Shown here: positions 1 to 9,822 of the stretch, in pieces
Numbering within the stretch: position 1 is the first letter of the stretch
Layout: each line of letters begins with the position of its first letter
Origin: Incurvaria masculella
Taxonomy: Eukaryota > Arthropoda > Insecta > Lepidoptera > Incurvariidae
Direction of reading: 5' to 3'
Length of the DNA stretch: 64,000 nucleotides
Assembly: GCA_946894095.1 (NCBI GenBank)
Contig: OX335656.1
Coordinates: 8,509,001-8,573,000 of the forward strand
Made by a program: the position numbers and the translations under genes
Notes under the pieces: model-generated
What the model saw: the letters and a program-made list of their open reading frames with translations, nothing else
What the model was told of the DNA's origin: nothing
Databases searched by the model: none

Positions 1-400
1 GGATGAGCAGCTCTCACCCGTGAACAGCAGCTCGCCGCTGCCCTGCGCCTTGTCCCACTTGTTGGTCGCAAGGCATAGAGTCCGGCGTCATCGCGCGTGA
101 CTACACGTATTTTCAGAAGGGGAAACAGTTCTCACTAGTGAATACAAGCTCGGCACTGTCTTGCGCCAGGTACCACTCTTTTAGAGAGACAGGTGTCGTG
201 GCGCTAGACGTCAAGCACGAGGAGCGTGCGACCCGCCCGCAGGCACCACCAAATCAGTCATAAAGATGAGCAGCTCTCACCCGCGAACAGCAGCTCGGCG
301 CTGCCCTGCGCCTGGTCCCACGAGTTGGTCTCGACGCACTGGTAGAGTCCGCGTCGTCGCTCATGACATTAGGCATGAGGAGCATGCGACCGGCATTATC
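1..400 (-). pseudogene. Degenerate partial copies of the Dscam-like Ig4 exon (three copies)
   Basis: Three copies of the 3' part of the Ig4 exon lie at about 1-115, 122-250 and 265-400, downstream of the real exon in transcript order. Copies at 1-115 and 265-400 (type A) stay close to the real exon around the YQC...WDQAQGSAELLF stretch and keep the donor-side sequence GCGG|GTGAG or a close variant. The copy at 122-250 (type B) is strongly diverged. The copy at 265-400 has lost one base just before the YQC codons, so it is out of frame. A shared spacer (about 250-264 and 574-588) shows that A and B were duplicated as a pair. The array is cut by the window edge and may continue. I see no intact acceptor, so these look like dead fragments. 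Confidence 0.7.
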
Positions 401-438
401 CAAAAGTCAGTATCGTCAGAGGGGCCAAAAGTTCTTAC

Positions 439-564
439 CAGCTCCTGGTCGCAGTCATTGGACCAGCTCGGCACTGTCCTGTGTTTGATCACACTCATTT
501 GTCGAGACTCACTGGTAGAAACAGGTGTAGTGGCGCTAGACGTCACGTATGAGGAGCGTGCGAT
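439..564 (-). pseudogene. Ig4 pseudoexon (type B copy) with acceptor- and donor-like borders
   Basis: This copy of the Ig4 3' half follows the real exon after a 40-nt gap. Its borders look like splice sites: a T-rich run ending GTTCAG before 564 and CTG|GTAAGAAC after 439. The bounded length is 126 nt, a multiple of three. The reading frame is broken: the codon aligned with the second Ig cysteine is TGA and there are further stops. Inclusion would truncate the protein. It may simply be a decayed duplication. Confidence 0.55.
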
Positions 565-604
565 CTGAACCACAAAATCAGTCATAAAGATGCGCAGCTC
601 TCAC

Positions 605-877
605 CCGCGAACAGCAGTTCGGCGCTGCCCTGCGCCTGGTCCCACTCGTTGGTCGCGACGCACTGGTAGAGGCCGGCGTCGTCGCGCGTGAAGGCGCGCA
701 CGAGCAGCGCGCGGCCCGCGTGCTCGACGGCGGCGCGCGCGCCCGGCGCCAGCGCGCGGCCCTCGCGCAGCCACTCGAGCCGCGCCACCGGCTGGCCGCT
801 CACCGCGCACTCGAGCCGCGCCTCGCCGCCGCCCGCCACCGTCAGCCGGGGCGGTGCCACGCGCACCGACAGCGGCG
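605..877 (-). CDS. Dscam-like: Dscam-like gene, exon coding Ig4
   Basis: A 273-nt exon, phase 1 at both ends, with acceptor CTGTGACTGTGCAG and donor GCGG|GTGAGAGC. Joined to the previous exon it reads TVT-APLSVRVAPP, the Ig3-Ig4 junction typical of Dscam proteins. The domain has its first cysteine in LECAVSG, core tryptophan in LEWLRE and second cysteine in DDAGLYQCVATN, ending in AELLFAG. In the family, Ig1-Ig4 fold into the horseshoe that mediates homophilic recognition at the neuronal surface. The NEWDQAQG segment before the end suggests the Dscam2-4 group rather than Dscam1; that is inference from memory of the family. The exon is unusually rich in Ala, Gly and Arg codons compared with the AT-rich flanks. 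Confidence 0.88.
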
Positions 878-1273
878 CTGCACAGTCACAGTGTTGAATA
901 TGATTACTTTTCTAGGTGACATTTCATCGATTTGCCAATACAATCTTAGCGCTACAAACTCATATTGAGTTTGTAGCGCGGACCCGTACCAAAAGTGCAT
1001 TGGAAAATGTCCTCCTGTCTCCTAACCTACTCAATTAATTTTATTTATATAAGTTTACTGTCATATATGTAGAACTGCAGGTCCCCTTTCAATCGCGCCC
1101 GGGTTAATAAATTGTCTGTGTTTACCATCCAGTTCAATGTAGCCGTGCTCATAGAGAAAATATCCTGGCATGGCACCTAATTCCTTCGGAGTTTGGATAA
1201 TACAATGACCGTGGATGTGGTATTAGCAATCCCTGTAGGGTTTCATTCTAAATCAATAAAAACAAACCATTAC
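878..1273 (-). other. Intron between Ig3b and Ig4 exons
   Basis: A 396-nt intron. It contains a SINE fragment (1080-1232). Nothing else was recognised. Confidence 0.8.
1080..1232 (+). repeat. tRNA-SINE family fragment (body only)
   Basis: Matches the body of the full SINEs near 59-60 kb: the stretch around CCATCCAGTTCAATGTAGCC followed by TGGCACCTAATTCCTT. The tRNA-like head is missing. Confidence 0.65.
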
Positions 1274-1470
1274 CGGTGACGGTGAGCGTGAAGCGCACCG
1301 AGTCCTCGCCGGCGCTGTTGTTGACGCGGCAGACGTAGTGGCCGGCGTCGGCGGCGCGCACGTCGCGCAGCTCGAGCAGCGCACCGCCGCCGAGCAGCCG
1401 CGCGCGCCCGTCCGCAGACGCGTGCACCGCCTCACCGCCGCCGCCGCCGCCGTGCGGCACGCGGTACCAC
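1274..1470 (-). CDS. Dscam-like: Dscam-like gene, exon coding Ig3 C-terminal half
   Basis: A 197-nt exon entered in phase 2, with acceptor CGGCCGGCAG and donor ACCG|GTAATGG. The split codon joins to read HYR-WYRV, giving the core tryptophan of Ig3. A run of six glycines follows (residues encoded near 1440-1455), then a strand ending DAGHYVCRVNNSAGEDSV with the second cysteine and FTLTVT at the domain end. The VCRVNNSAGE stretch is highly characteristic of Dscam Ig3. The glycine run is coded by a GGC/GGT trinucleotide repeat and may vary in length between individuals. Confidence 0.88.
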
Positions 1471-2772
1471 CTGCCGGCCGCGTCGCCACGTCATCGTCAC
1501 GGACTAACTTTTTTTTTTACTTAGGTTCATCGACAAGAACACCACTTAAACATTCATAGAAAATACAGATAGATGATAACAGACTGAGCGCATTATTAAG
1601 TATACACTAACACAAAATTCACTAATATTTATGGTACAAATTGATACCTAACCTAGCACAATTCGAGCTAAAATTTTAAATAATACTAGCACATAACAAG
1701 CAACTTGCCGACACTTTTTAAATAACTCAACAGGCGTTGCAGCTGGGTAGACCATAAAAAGGATTACCTATGCTAAAACAGCATATGATACGACTGGGGT
1801 AACCACCAGAAGTATTACATTTCCAACACATTCATTATATGCTAAAATAGCATATATGCTAGTGTGTTGACAGAGCGCATCACCCTCGGCGCCACAGTAG
1901 AGGCATTCTAGGATTCGTTATTTCATTTAAATGGTTTGATAACCACGGAAGAAGAAGAACAGATTTTTATGACTAAGAAATTCATATGTCATTAATGATG
2001 ATGACATTGAGCGACCTCAACAATATGGTATGATTAATGATGCCGTATTAGATTCTAATCGATATCTAAAACCAAATAGGTCATAACTACAATTCGGGTT
2101 TACACAGCCCTCATCATTTTTGCATAAAAACGGCATTAGCAAGCATTATAGTCTCCTATAATCAGAAATCAGCCACTATTTACCCGACTGCGAAAGAAGG
2201 AGGGTTATGTTTTTTACCAAGTGTATCAGAAGCCTAAGTATAATTGGAACATCAGAACGTAAGATATACTGTCAAAAATATGTATTGAGTTATATTCAAA
2301 TTTAATTGAGGTGTGAAATTCGATCTCGGGCATCATTCAATAGCGTGATTTCAGCTCGCGCCACGATATTAAATCTAACAACGCAGCTCCCATTCCTCCA
2401 GCTCTGCTCCCGTAGGCTCGATAGCTTACACCATTACCCCACCCCGAGGAGCATTTATTCCTTCGCGGCAATTTATATCAGCATTCCGCAGCTATTTTAT
2501 TGCGTAACAGGTGCTCCTTCCACTCCCTCGTCTTTGCCTACGAGAATGGGGCCCGCACTCACGCCACCCTTCTCCCTAGGAATGCGATTGCGGCTCTAGA
2601 GAGTAGAGCCCCCTGAGAAGCGAGGGGGTGACGGGGATAGAATGATGTACAGCCTGCTGGAACATTTGCCGCTGTGTCGAGTGAAATTACCGATTCATAT
2701 ACTGTTCGTGGAACTCAGGTTCGGACCCTACAAACTATTGTTAAGTTAGACATAGCTTGAACATTTATGTAT
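1471..2772. other. Intron sequence without recognisable feature
   Basis: First part of the 7.2-kb intron between Ig3a and Ig3b. Mostly AT-rich. A more GC- and pyrimidine-rich stretch at about 2300-2640 has no convincing frame or splice borders. Confidence 0.6.
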
Positions 2773-3878
2773 AAAGAACCCCGCACAAATCGTATGGGAA
2801 TTGGCTCCCGGTCAAATTGGCTGAAATTTGGATATGTTGTTCGTTTCGGCATCCTGAACAAAAGTCTCAATGGGCACAAAGCCCAATTTTGCTTATTTTG
2901 GCCGCTACGGGGCTCCAAAGCTCCACGGGTTGACCATTATTTACTACTCAAAACGGCGATCTCCTGGCAGTTTAGTATTTTCTACGCTGAGGAAAAAGTA
3001 CCCTCTCATGTTTTCGGGGGGGCTAAATTCAAATCCAATGTCAATATGACAATATTGACAGTTGACAGCTGTCAATTAGTTGTCAACTAGCTGTCAAACA
3101 GCGAGAAATAAACAAAATCGATAAAATCCACATGTGAATGTAGGTTTTTGAGGTTGCTGAGTTCAAAACTGATGGCCAAAAGACAATAATGACAGTTGAC
3201 AGCTGTCAACTGTCAATATCGTCTTTTGGCCACCAGTTTTCGACTCAGCAAGCTCAAAAACATATATTTACATATGGGTTTCATCCACTTTAGCTGTCAA
3301 ATGCTGTTTGACAGTTAGTTGACAACTGTCAACTGTCTATATCATCTTTTGGACATCAGTTTTGAACTCAGAAAGCTCAAAAACGTATATTGACATGTGG
3401 GTTGCATCCATTTTGGTTGTAAAATGCTGTTTGACAGTTAGTTGACAGCTGTCAACTGTCATTATTGTCTTTTGGCCATCAGTTTTGAACTCAGCAACCT
3501 CAAAAACCTACATTCACATGTGGATTTTATCGATTTTGTTTATTTCTCGCTGTTTGACAGCTAGTTGACAACTAATTGACAGCTGTCAACTGTCAATATT
3601 GTCATATTGACATTGGATTTGAATTTAGCCCCCCCAAAAACATGAGAGGGTACTTTTTCCTCAGCGTAGCAAATACTAAACTGCCAGGAGATCGCCGTTT
3701 TGAGTAGTAAATAATGGTCAACCCGTGGAGCTTTGGAGCCCCGTAGCGGCCAAAATAAGCAAAATTGGGCTTTGTGCCCATTGAGACTTTTGTTCAGGAT
3801 GCCGAAACGAACAACATATCCAAATTTCAGCCAATTTGACCGGGAGCCAATTCCCATACGATTTGTGCGGGGTTCTTT
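2773..3878. mobile_element. Foldback-type element with about 440-bp inverted arms
   Basis: The left arm (2773 to about 3214) and right arm (about 3437 to 3878) are near-perfect reverse complements, starting AAAGAACCCCGCACAAATCG and ending with its complement. The matching translations on opposite strands are a by-product. The inner part carries several blocks built on the palindrome TTGACAGCTGTCAA at roughly 130-bp spacing. No target duplication is obvious. Structure is that of a non-autonomous foldback transposon; superfamily unknown. Confidence 0.8.
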
Positions 3879-3990
3879 CCCAACGTACGCTTAAAGTGTT
3901 CGTGTTTTGTGCAAACAATGTGTTTATAATAGTAATCAAAATAAACTCGATATGATTATTTTTTTTAATACATAATGAAAAAAATACTTT

Positions 3991-4262
3991 ATATCTAGGT
4001 GACAACCGTTGACACTGGGTGCCAAGTCTGGACCTTATGTCTAGGTGAAACCTGTAGATACCGGGTGCTAAGTCTTGAATTTATATCTAGGTGAAAACCG
4101 TTGACACTGGGGGCCAAGTCTTGAAATTGTATCTAGGTTACAACCGTTGAAACTGGGTGTCGAGTCTTGGCTCTAAATCTAGGTGACAACCGTTGACAAT
4201 GGGTGCCATAACATTATATCTGTGTGACAGATCACTATCAACTTTCGGTGCCAAGTCTTGAA
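3991..4262 (+). repeat. Minisatellite, period about 46 bp, about six copies
   Basis: Diverged tandem units beginning ATATCTAGGTGACAACCGTT and ending near TGCCAAGTCTTGAA. The last unit is the most decayed. Confidence 0.75.
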
Positions 4263-5118
4263 CTAACCAAGATTGATTCACATAATATATTCATTTTCCT
4301 CCCACAAATCTTGACTTTGTTAGACTCTGTTCTTTCTTCAATGATTAGTGTAAGATACTTACGATAACAACAGTAGGTTTGTTTGAAATAATGTTTAAAA
4401 AATGGAAAATTGAGATAACATTCATAAAAAATATTCTCTTAATTTAATGGGAAATGTAAAAAATAATGCTCACAATTTGTTTAAGCCTGATTGATTTTCG
4501 GTAGTCCTTGATATTACCATCGGCAAGTGAGACAATACTCGTTTAATAGTTTTGTTACAGTTGACATTATTTATTAGTAACATGTGGCGGCTCCCAGGCT
4601 GTAACGTTGACAGATAACATGAACGCCCCGAAAAGCTGCAAACTAAACGAGCCGATATTTCGGCGCAAATCCGCGCAGCCTTCCTCCCGCCACGTTCCAA
4701 TCTGTAGCCGACGTGTGTAACAATAACGATCTCGCGTAAAAGGTTTAGCTCTAAGTTGCAGAGAAAGAAAATAGGGGTCCGCGGGGGACGCCGGAGGAAA
4801 ACTACTGAAACAGCGATTGGGACCGTTTAGTAATACAATTTTCCGGTTAGCTGAAAGGCACTCGGTAAATTGGTAAATATATTTTAAGCAACAGAAACTT
4901 TTGTTAGGGTATGTACATACAGATATCACGATCACACCATTGGTAATTAGGAATAACTGTGAAAGAAATTGCAACTTTTTTGAATTAAGAACGTCGCGCG
5001 GTACCGGAAACGCGGGAAGATGTATTCGTTCTACGCAAGCGTCGCCGCGTCGCGCGTGCGGATTAAGTAGCCATGGATCGTTCGTCGGCGGAGCATCTCG
5101 AGCATTGCTGTAGAGGCA
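4263..5118. other. Intron sequence, no feature recognised
   Basis: AT-rich at first, more GC-rich around 4600-5110. No frame with family resemblance or splice borders. Confidence 0.5.
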
Positions 5119-5486
5119 TTTTTAGGGTTCCGTACTCAAAGGGTGAAAACGGAACCCTATTACTAAGCCTTCGCTGTCCGTCCATCCCTCCGTCCGTCCG
5201 TCCGTCCGTCTGTCACAGGGCTGTATCTCATGAACCGTACTAGGTAGGCAGCTTAAATGTTCACAGAGTCTATATTTATTTTGCCGCTATAACAATAAAC
5301 AGGCAAAATAAAAATATTATAAAAAATAAATGGGGGCCCCATACAAAAAACCTGATTTTTGGCTGTTGATGGTACGGAACCCTTCGTGTGCGAGTCCTAC
5401 TCGTACTTGGCCGGTTTTTTTGTGTTAATTCTTGTAAGATGGCACGGAACCCTTCGTGTGCGAGTCTGACTCGCACTTCGCCGGTT
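5119..5486 (+). repeat. Dispersed GGGTTCCGTA element plus partial second copy
   Basis: This is the first of at least twelve copies in the window. It starts AGGGTTCCGTACTCAAAGGG, has a CCGTCCGT microsatellite and a CTGTATCTCATGAACCGTA core, and ends TCGTACTTGGCCGG at about 5420. A second partial 3' end follows (5437-5486). Such elements are abundant in moth genomes; I do not assign a class. Confidence 0.7.
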
Positions 5487-5496
5487 TTAAAAAAAA

Positions 5497-5767
5497 AATT
5501 AACAAAAAAAATAACCGACTTCAAAGAAAAAGCACTAAAAAGTAAAAAATAATTTCCATTTTTGTAGTTACGATTTCTGTTATTTTTTGAGTCGGCGTCA
5601 GCCGGGCACGCGCTGCGCCAATCAAGAGAACCTAACCTAACCTAACCTAACCTAACCTTGGCTGACACCGACTCAAAAAATAACAGAAATCGTAACTACA
5701 AAAATGGAAATTATTTTTTACTTTTTAGCGCTTTTTCTTTGAAGTCGGTTATTTTTTTTGTTAATTT
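5497..5767. mobile_element. Small foldback element with telomere-like loop
   Basis: Inverted arms at about 5497-5602 and 5658-5767, both bounded by the GAAGTCGGTT motif. The loop contains five tandem CCTAA units (5631-5655). Confidence 0.75.
5631..5657 (+). repeat. (CCTAA)5 short telomere-type repeat
   Basis: Five exact CCTAA units plus CC, the complement of the TTAGG telomere repeat of most insects. It is interstitial and sits in the loop of a foldback element, so it is not a telomere. Confidence 0.8.
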
Positions 5768-6125
5768 TTTTTTATTTGTTTATTTTTAGTGAATCTAAAG
5801 TACACTTACTAATTTGTACACGTCCTTTCCAATAAAAAAAGAATCACCGAAATCGGCTGGCGTTATATTGAGTTATTCGTCCATTTGTCGCGCATATCTT
5901 AATACAAATTTAGGACTTTTATGATTTTCTCATAGTCATCATTGTCAGAACTTAACCAAATTAAAATGGGACCACTTGGGAACCACTAGCTATCATTTAA
6001 AAAAATAATCATCAAAATCGGTTCACCCAGGCAAAAGTTATGAGGTAACAAACTTAAAAAAAAAAACAAAAAAAAAACATACGGACGAATTGATAACCTC
6101 CTCATTTTTTTGAAGTCGGTTAAAA
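5768..6125 (+). repeat. GAAGTCGGTTA-family repeat
   Basis: AT-rich sequence ending ACGAATTGATAACCTCCTC followed by TTTTTTTGAAGTCGGTTA. The same ending occurs at 13695-13738. Autonomous partner not seen. Confidence 0.55.
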
Positions 6126-6129
6126 ATAA

Positions 6130-6420
6130 GATCTTTCCATTGCGTCGCATAGGGCGTTTGCAAGACAGTTCAATATTCGACGAATACGAGATTGATCGTG
6201 TACGCAACTTATTGGCAGTTGGGTGCGTAGTTTTCGTGAACAACGAGCTGTACCTAATAGGACATGGGCCAGGTGTAGCACGAACCGTTAGAAATGATGA
6301 AATGATTGAAGCGGTTCGGCGTGATGTGATTGCAAATCCTCATCACTCGCTCAGAAGCGTACTGCTTCATCTAAATGCGTACGTTTGTGTCCGGGGAAAA
6401 TATTTAACGTCCATTATTAT
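6130..6420 (+). pseudogene. Possible mariner/Tc1-type transposase fragment
   Basis: A short open frame contains GPGVARTVRNDEMIEAVRR followed by a PHHSLRSV stretch, resembling the helix-turn-helix region of mariner/IS630 transposases. No catalytic residues are present and it runs directly into a dispersed repeat. It could be chance similarity. Confidence 0.3.
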
Positions 6421-6714
6421 TAAAAAAACCGGCCAAGTGCGAGTTGGACTCGCACACGAAGGATTCCGTACCATCGTACAAGAATTAATAAAAAAAATCA
6501 CGTTTTTTCACGCCCCCCTTTAATTTTTATATATTTTTTTTTTACCTATTTGTTGTTATATCGGCAACATAAATACACAATCTCTGAAAGTTTCAGCTGC
6601 CTACCTATTACGGTTCATGAGATACAGCCCTGTGACAGACGGACGGACGGACGGACGGACAGCGGAGGCTTAGTAATAGGGTTCCGTTTTCACCCTTTGT
6701 TTACGGAACCCTTA
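6421..6714 (-). repeat. Dispersed GGGTTCCGTA element, reverse copy
   Basis: Starts AACCGGCCAAGTGCGAG, contains five ACGG units and ends near TTTACGGAACCCTT. Confidence 0.7.
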
Positions 6715-7744
6715 TAATCCGCATGTCTATGATTCATTGGGAAATAAAAACAATTCCAACAAATTTAAATATATGTTTTTTTAATGTTAAAGTTGAGAAT
6801 TCTTCCGCCGACATCCTTTACATTACTTTTATGTTAGTAATATTCAAAAGTAAAAAAATGCATGCATTTTCGTATCAGTAACAACACTGAGGTCAGTGTG
6901 CTATCAGAAAATTCTGGGCATCTCCCACTAGCTGTAGAAACGAGCAGGTATAATTTTAATAAATACATTTGCATGTACGAAATATAAGCTTGGCAACAAC
7001 ACTCCCAGTTTACATGTCGGGAATATACCTCTCCGTGAAGATCTCTCGGGTTAAGCCTAGGCCTAAATACCTAAGCACTTATACTACTTCCATTTAATCC
7101 TCGCAAAAAAACTCGGAACGAAACGAATACATTACTCTCAGTCTGTTCCGAATGAAAGTGAAGTCATCAATCTTTATCTACGTATAATTAAAGGTAGGTA
7201 GGCATTCGATCTCATGGGGCGTGGGGAGCGAGTGCCAGCAAACTCTTTAATGACTCTTTTCGAATATTTTCACCGGAGATTCTGCAGAAGTTAGACATAC
7301 CTTGAGAGAAACGGACGTGTGCACGTAGGTAGCAGAAAATTTTATAAGATACTCGAATGGGGTCGTCGTCAGAGAGAATGGTCGGAAAGGAGGAGCGATG
7401 GAAACTCTAAACGTTGCCACGAGTTAGTCCGAAACGTCTAACTGTAGTTATACGTTTAGTTTACATGTAGTCAATGTTTGTTACACTAAATAGGGTTCTG
7501 TGATATTCTTACGTGTCATTGCAACTCGAGAAAATCGGTATTAAGCGTATTCATAACCGAACTGACCCGCCAGGGCGCTTTCATCCTTTGCCAATGCAAC
7601 CCTATTACTAAACCCCCGCCGGTATGCGGATCAGTTCAATCCCGCATTCAGTTCATCTGTCTTGGATCTAAATAGGTAGGTACATAACTCTGCTCATAAC
7701 TCCCTCAATTGAAAAATATTCAGTCAGTCGGTCAGTCAGCGTGT
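6715..7744. other. Intron sequence, no feature recognised
   Basis: AT-rich single-copy-looking sequence without convincing frames, apart from short CAGT-type microsatellite near 7720-7740. Confidence 0.5.
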
Positions 7745-8060
7745 TTGCTTCCGCTGCTGCATATACGCCTCTCGAATTTTCCTCCAGTCCTCCCGGCACT
7801 CAGCGGTACGGTAGGAACCACTGTTTTCCGATGTCGTCGTCTCACCTGGCGGGTGGTCTTCGCAAACTCCGTTTTCCTGTCCACGGCCGCCCGTGTGGGA
7901 CACGGTTACTCCAACGGTCGGCGGATTGCCTCGTTGCGCACCATATCCCGTAGCGAATGCTGGGAATCAGCATGGCTCGCTCTATTGCTCGCTGGGCAAC
8001 TTTCAACCTTTGGCCTACGGCGACCGTCAGAGTCCACGTTTCACATCCGTACGTCATAAC
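7745..8060 (-). pseudogene. RTE-type LINE reverse transcriptase, 3' fragment
   Basis: On the minus strand the frame beginning near 8057 reads MTYGCETWTLTV, then RLKVAQRAIERAML and GRPWTGKRSLRRPPAR. After a frameshift the motif EDWRKIREAYMQQRKQ follows. These are the C-terminal end motifs of RTE-clade endonuclease/reverse transcriptase proteins abundant in Lepidoptera. At least one frameshift is visible and the catalytic parts are absent, so it is a dead 5'-truncated insertion, the usual fate of LINEs. Confidence 0.75.
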
Positions 8061-8669
8061 CGGGAGAGAGGACGCACTGGTCAGGTTGGATATTATTGTT
8101 TATTATTTATAGTAGAGATGAAAACATGACATGCGTGTATGTATATCGTTTACTTTAACCCAATGGATGCCCGGTGAATATGATCCCCAAGGGCATCTCG
8201 TACCCCCATACTCATACGAATTCACTTATTATGCTTACCACGAAACAAAAAAAAATACTTTAAAGTAGAATCAATAATATTGCATCAGATTTTTTCCTCA
8301 ATATTGATAAAATGTTATTAGAAAAATAATCAACTTAGGAAAGTATTACGAAAATACGAAAGTTTTCGCATGAGAAGCAAGGTCCTACGAGCCGCTCTTG
8401 CTTACTTACTCGTACTCGAGTAATCTGAACGTCATTCCGAACACATGCTGCATTTGTTTTAAAAGCGCTAAAAACTTAAGTGGGTATGTGCATAAATAAA
8501 ATAATAAATAATAAATAAATAAACATAATAAATAAAGTAGATGGCGCCGCGGTCGTTCGTAGATGTTATGCTATATATGAATTAGGTAGAATTTCCTACG
8601 ATAATTTGAGAAGCTAGGATTTGTCTACATTGATGACTACATATTTTCTACCAATCAATCAGAAATTAC
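8061..8669. other. Intron sequence with AT microsatellite
   Basis: No coding signal. A TAAATAAA-type microsatellite lies at about 8495-8540. The end carries the donor of the Ig3a exon. Confidence 0.5.
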
Positions 8670-8808
8670 CTGTAGTGCGGCACCGGCCACGCCTGCGCGA
8701 CGCACGCGAGCCGCACGTCGTCACCGACGCGCGCGCGCCGCGTGCTATGCTTCTCGACCGTGACGCGGGGCTGCACCGCACCCTTCGGCTCCGTCACTAT
8801 GATGTGTC
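8670..8808 (-). CDS. Dscam-like: Dscam-like gene, exon coding Ig3 N-terminal half
   Basis: A 139-nt exon, entered in phase 1 and left in phase 2, with acceptor GTGCGTCCGCAG and donor CACTACAG|GTAATT. It completes a glycine codon and reads HIIVTEPKGAVQPRV, the Ig2-Ig3 linker of Dscam proteins, then DDVRLACVAQAWPVPHYR with the first Ig3 cysteine. It corresponds to the half-domain encoded by the hypervariable exon 6 cluster in insect Dscam1. Here there is one intact version and one decayed neighbour (8845-8986), so a normal Dscam1 cluster is excluded. Confidence 0.88.
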
Positions 8809-8844
8809 CTGCGGACGCACACCAAACCAAGCTACACGCCGCAC

Positions 8845-8986
8845 CGTAATATGCGCGACACGAGTCACGCCTTTGCGACACACACGAGTCGCACGTCGTC
8901 TCCGACTCGTGCGCGTCGCGTGCTGCTCTTCTCGATCGTGACGCGCCGTTGGTCCGCGCCCTCTTACTTTGTCACTGTAATGAGTC
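8845..8986 (-). pseudogene. Ig3a pseudoexon upstream of the intact exon
   Basis: A full-length relative of the Ig3a exon, only 36 nt upstream of it in transcript order. It keeps an acceptor (GTGTATGTAG|GACTC) and aligns throughout, including EKSSTRRARVGDDVRL. It carries a TAA after GLITVTK and a TGA at the tryptophan codon of the AWP motif. The donor position reads ACG|GTGCGG, which is weak. If the borders are right its length is 142 nt, three more than the intact exon, so phase is kept. Inclusion would truncate the protein. Confidence 0.7.
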
Positions 8987-9240
8987 CTACATACACACAC
9001 CATCCTAATACATCGCACCGAGCTATTGGATGGAAAAAACTTGCTCAGATATTATTACTTTATGGCAATTTCACTGACAACTCACTTTCGCTTTGTTCTG
9101 TAATGGCTCTTTGCCACTTCGTACGTGCGTTCTTTTGTACGTGCATAAAGCGTGCATAGAGAAATTTTGAAAATTGATAGAGACAGAGTATTGTGTTGTT
9201 GATGGGGTGAAATGTGAAAGGAAGTCATGATGATAGTTAC

Positions 9241-9372
9241 CGTAGTAGTTGGTAGTGTGTTCCCGGCCGGTGAGTGTGTCACGCGCGCGACACTTGAACG
9301 CGTTGTAGCGGTCGGTCGGGCTCGCGTCGCTGACGTGTAGGTCACCGTTGTCGAGCCGCACGTACTTCGAGC
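9241..9372 (-). CDS. Dscam-like: Dscam-like gene, exon coding Ig2 C-terminal half
   Basis: A 132-nt exon, phase 1 at both ends, with acceptor TATGTGCAG and donor TACTACG|GTAACT. It codes SKYVRLDNGDLHVSDAS and then TDRYNAFKCRARDTLTG, giving the second Ig2 cysteine. The KYxRLxNGDLHV and CRxRxxLTG motifs match the constant exon 5 position of Dscam genes. Its entry phase accepts the single A left by every copy of the Ig2a array (TAC A|GTAAG or equivalent), so any open copy could splice to it in frame. Confidence 0.88.
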
Positions 9373-9507
9373 CTGCACATACGAAACTCTATTATTTTAA
9401 CTAGCGAAACCTGGTAACTTTTGTCCCGCCTGTGGCTACTTACTTACCTGTGTCATGTGTATGTTATTTAAAATACATAATTCGTTGTAGAATAATGTGA
9501 AAAAAAT

Positions 9508-9822
9508 AAAAACCGGCCAAGTGCGAGTCGGACTCGCACACGAAGGGTTCCATACAATCGAAAAAGATTTAATTTAAAAAATCACGTTTTTTGTATGGGG
9601 GCCCCCTTTAATTATTATTATTTTTTAATCTTGCCTATTTGTTGTTATAGCGGCAAAATATATACACACTCTGTGAAAATTTCAGCTGTCTATCTATTAC
9701 GGTTACTGAGATACAGCCCTGTGACAGACGGACAGACGGACGGACGGACGGACGGACGGACGGACAGCGGAGGCTTAGTAATAGGGTTCCGTTGGCACCC
9801 TTTGGGTACGGAACCCTAATAA
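9508..9822 (-). repeat. Dispersed GGGTTCCGTA element, near-complete reverse copy
   Basis: Starts AACCGGCCAAGTGCGAGTCG, contains a long GGAC microsatellite (about 9728-9765) and ends GGGTACGGAACCCTAAT. Confidence 0.75.

Noticed and set aside
2767..3090. Pair of near-identical proteins on opposite strands (also 3561-3857)
   Set aside because: By-product of the inverted arms of the foldback element.
5631..5657. A telomere or subtelomere
   Set aside because: Only five units, inside a foldback element in mid-window.
7709..8059. 116-codon plus-strand frame
   Set aside because: Opposite strand of the RTE LINE fragment, whose minus-strand motifs are recognisable.
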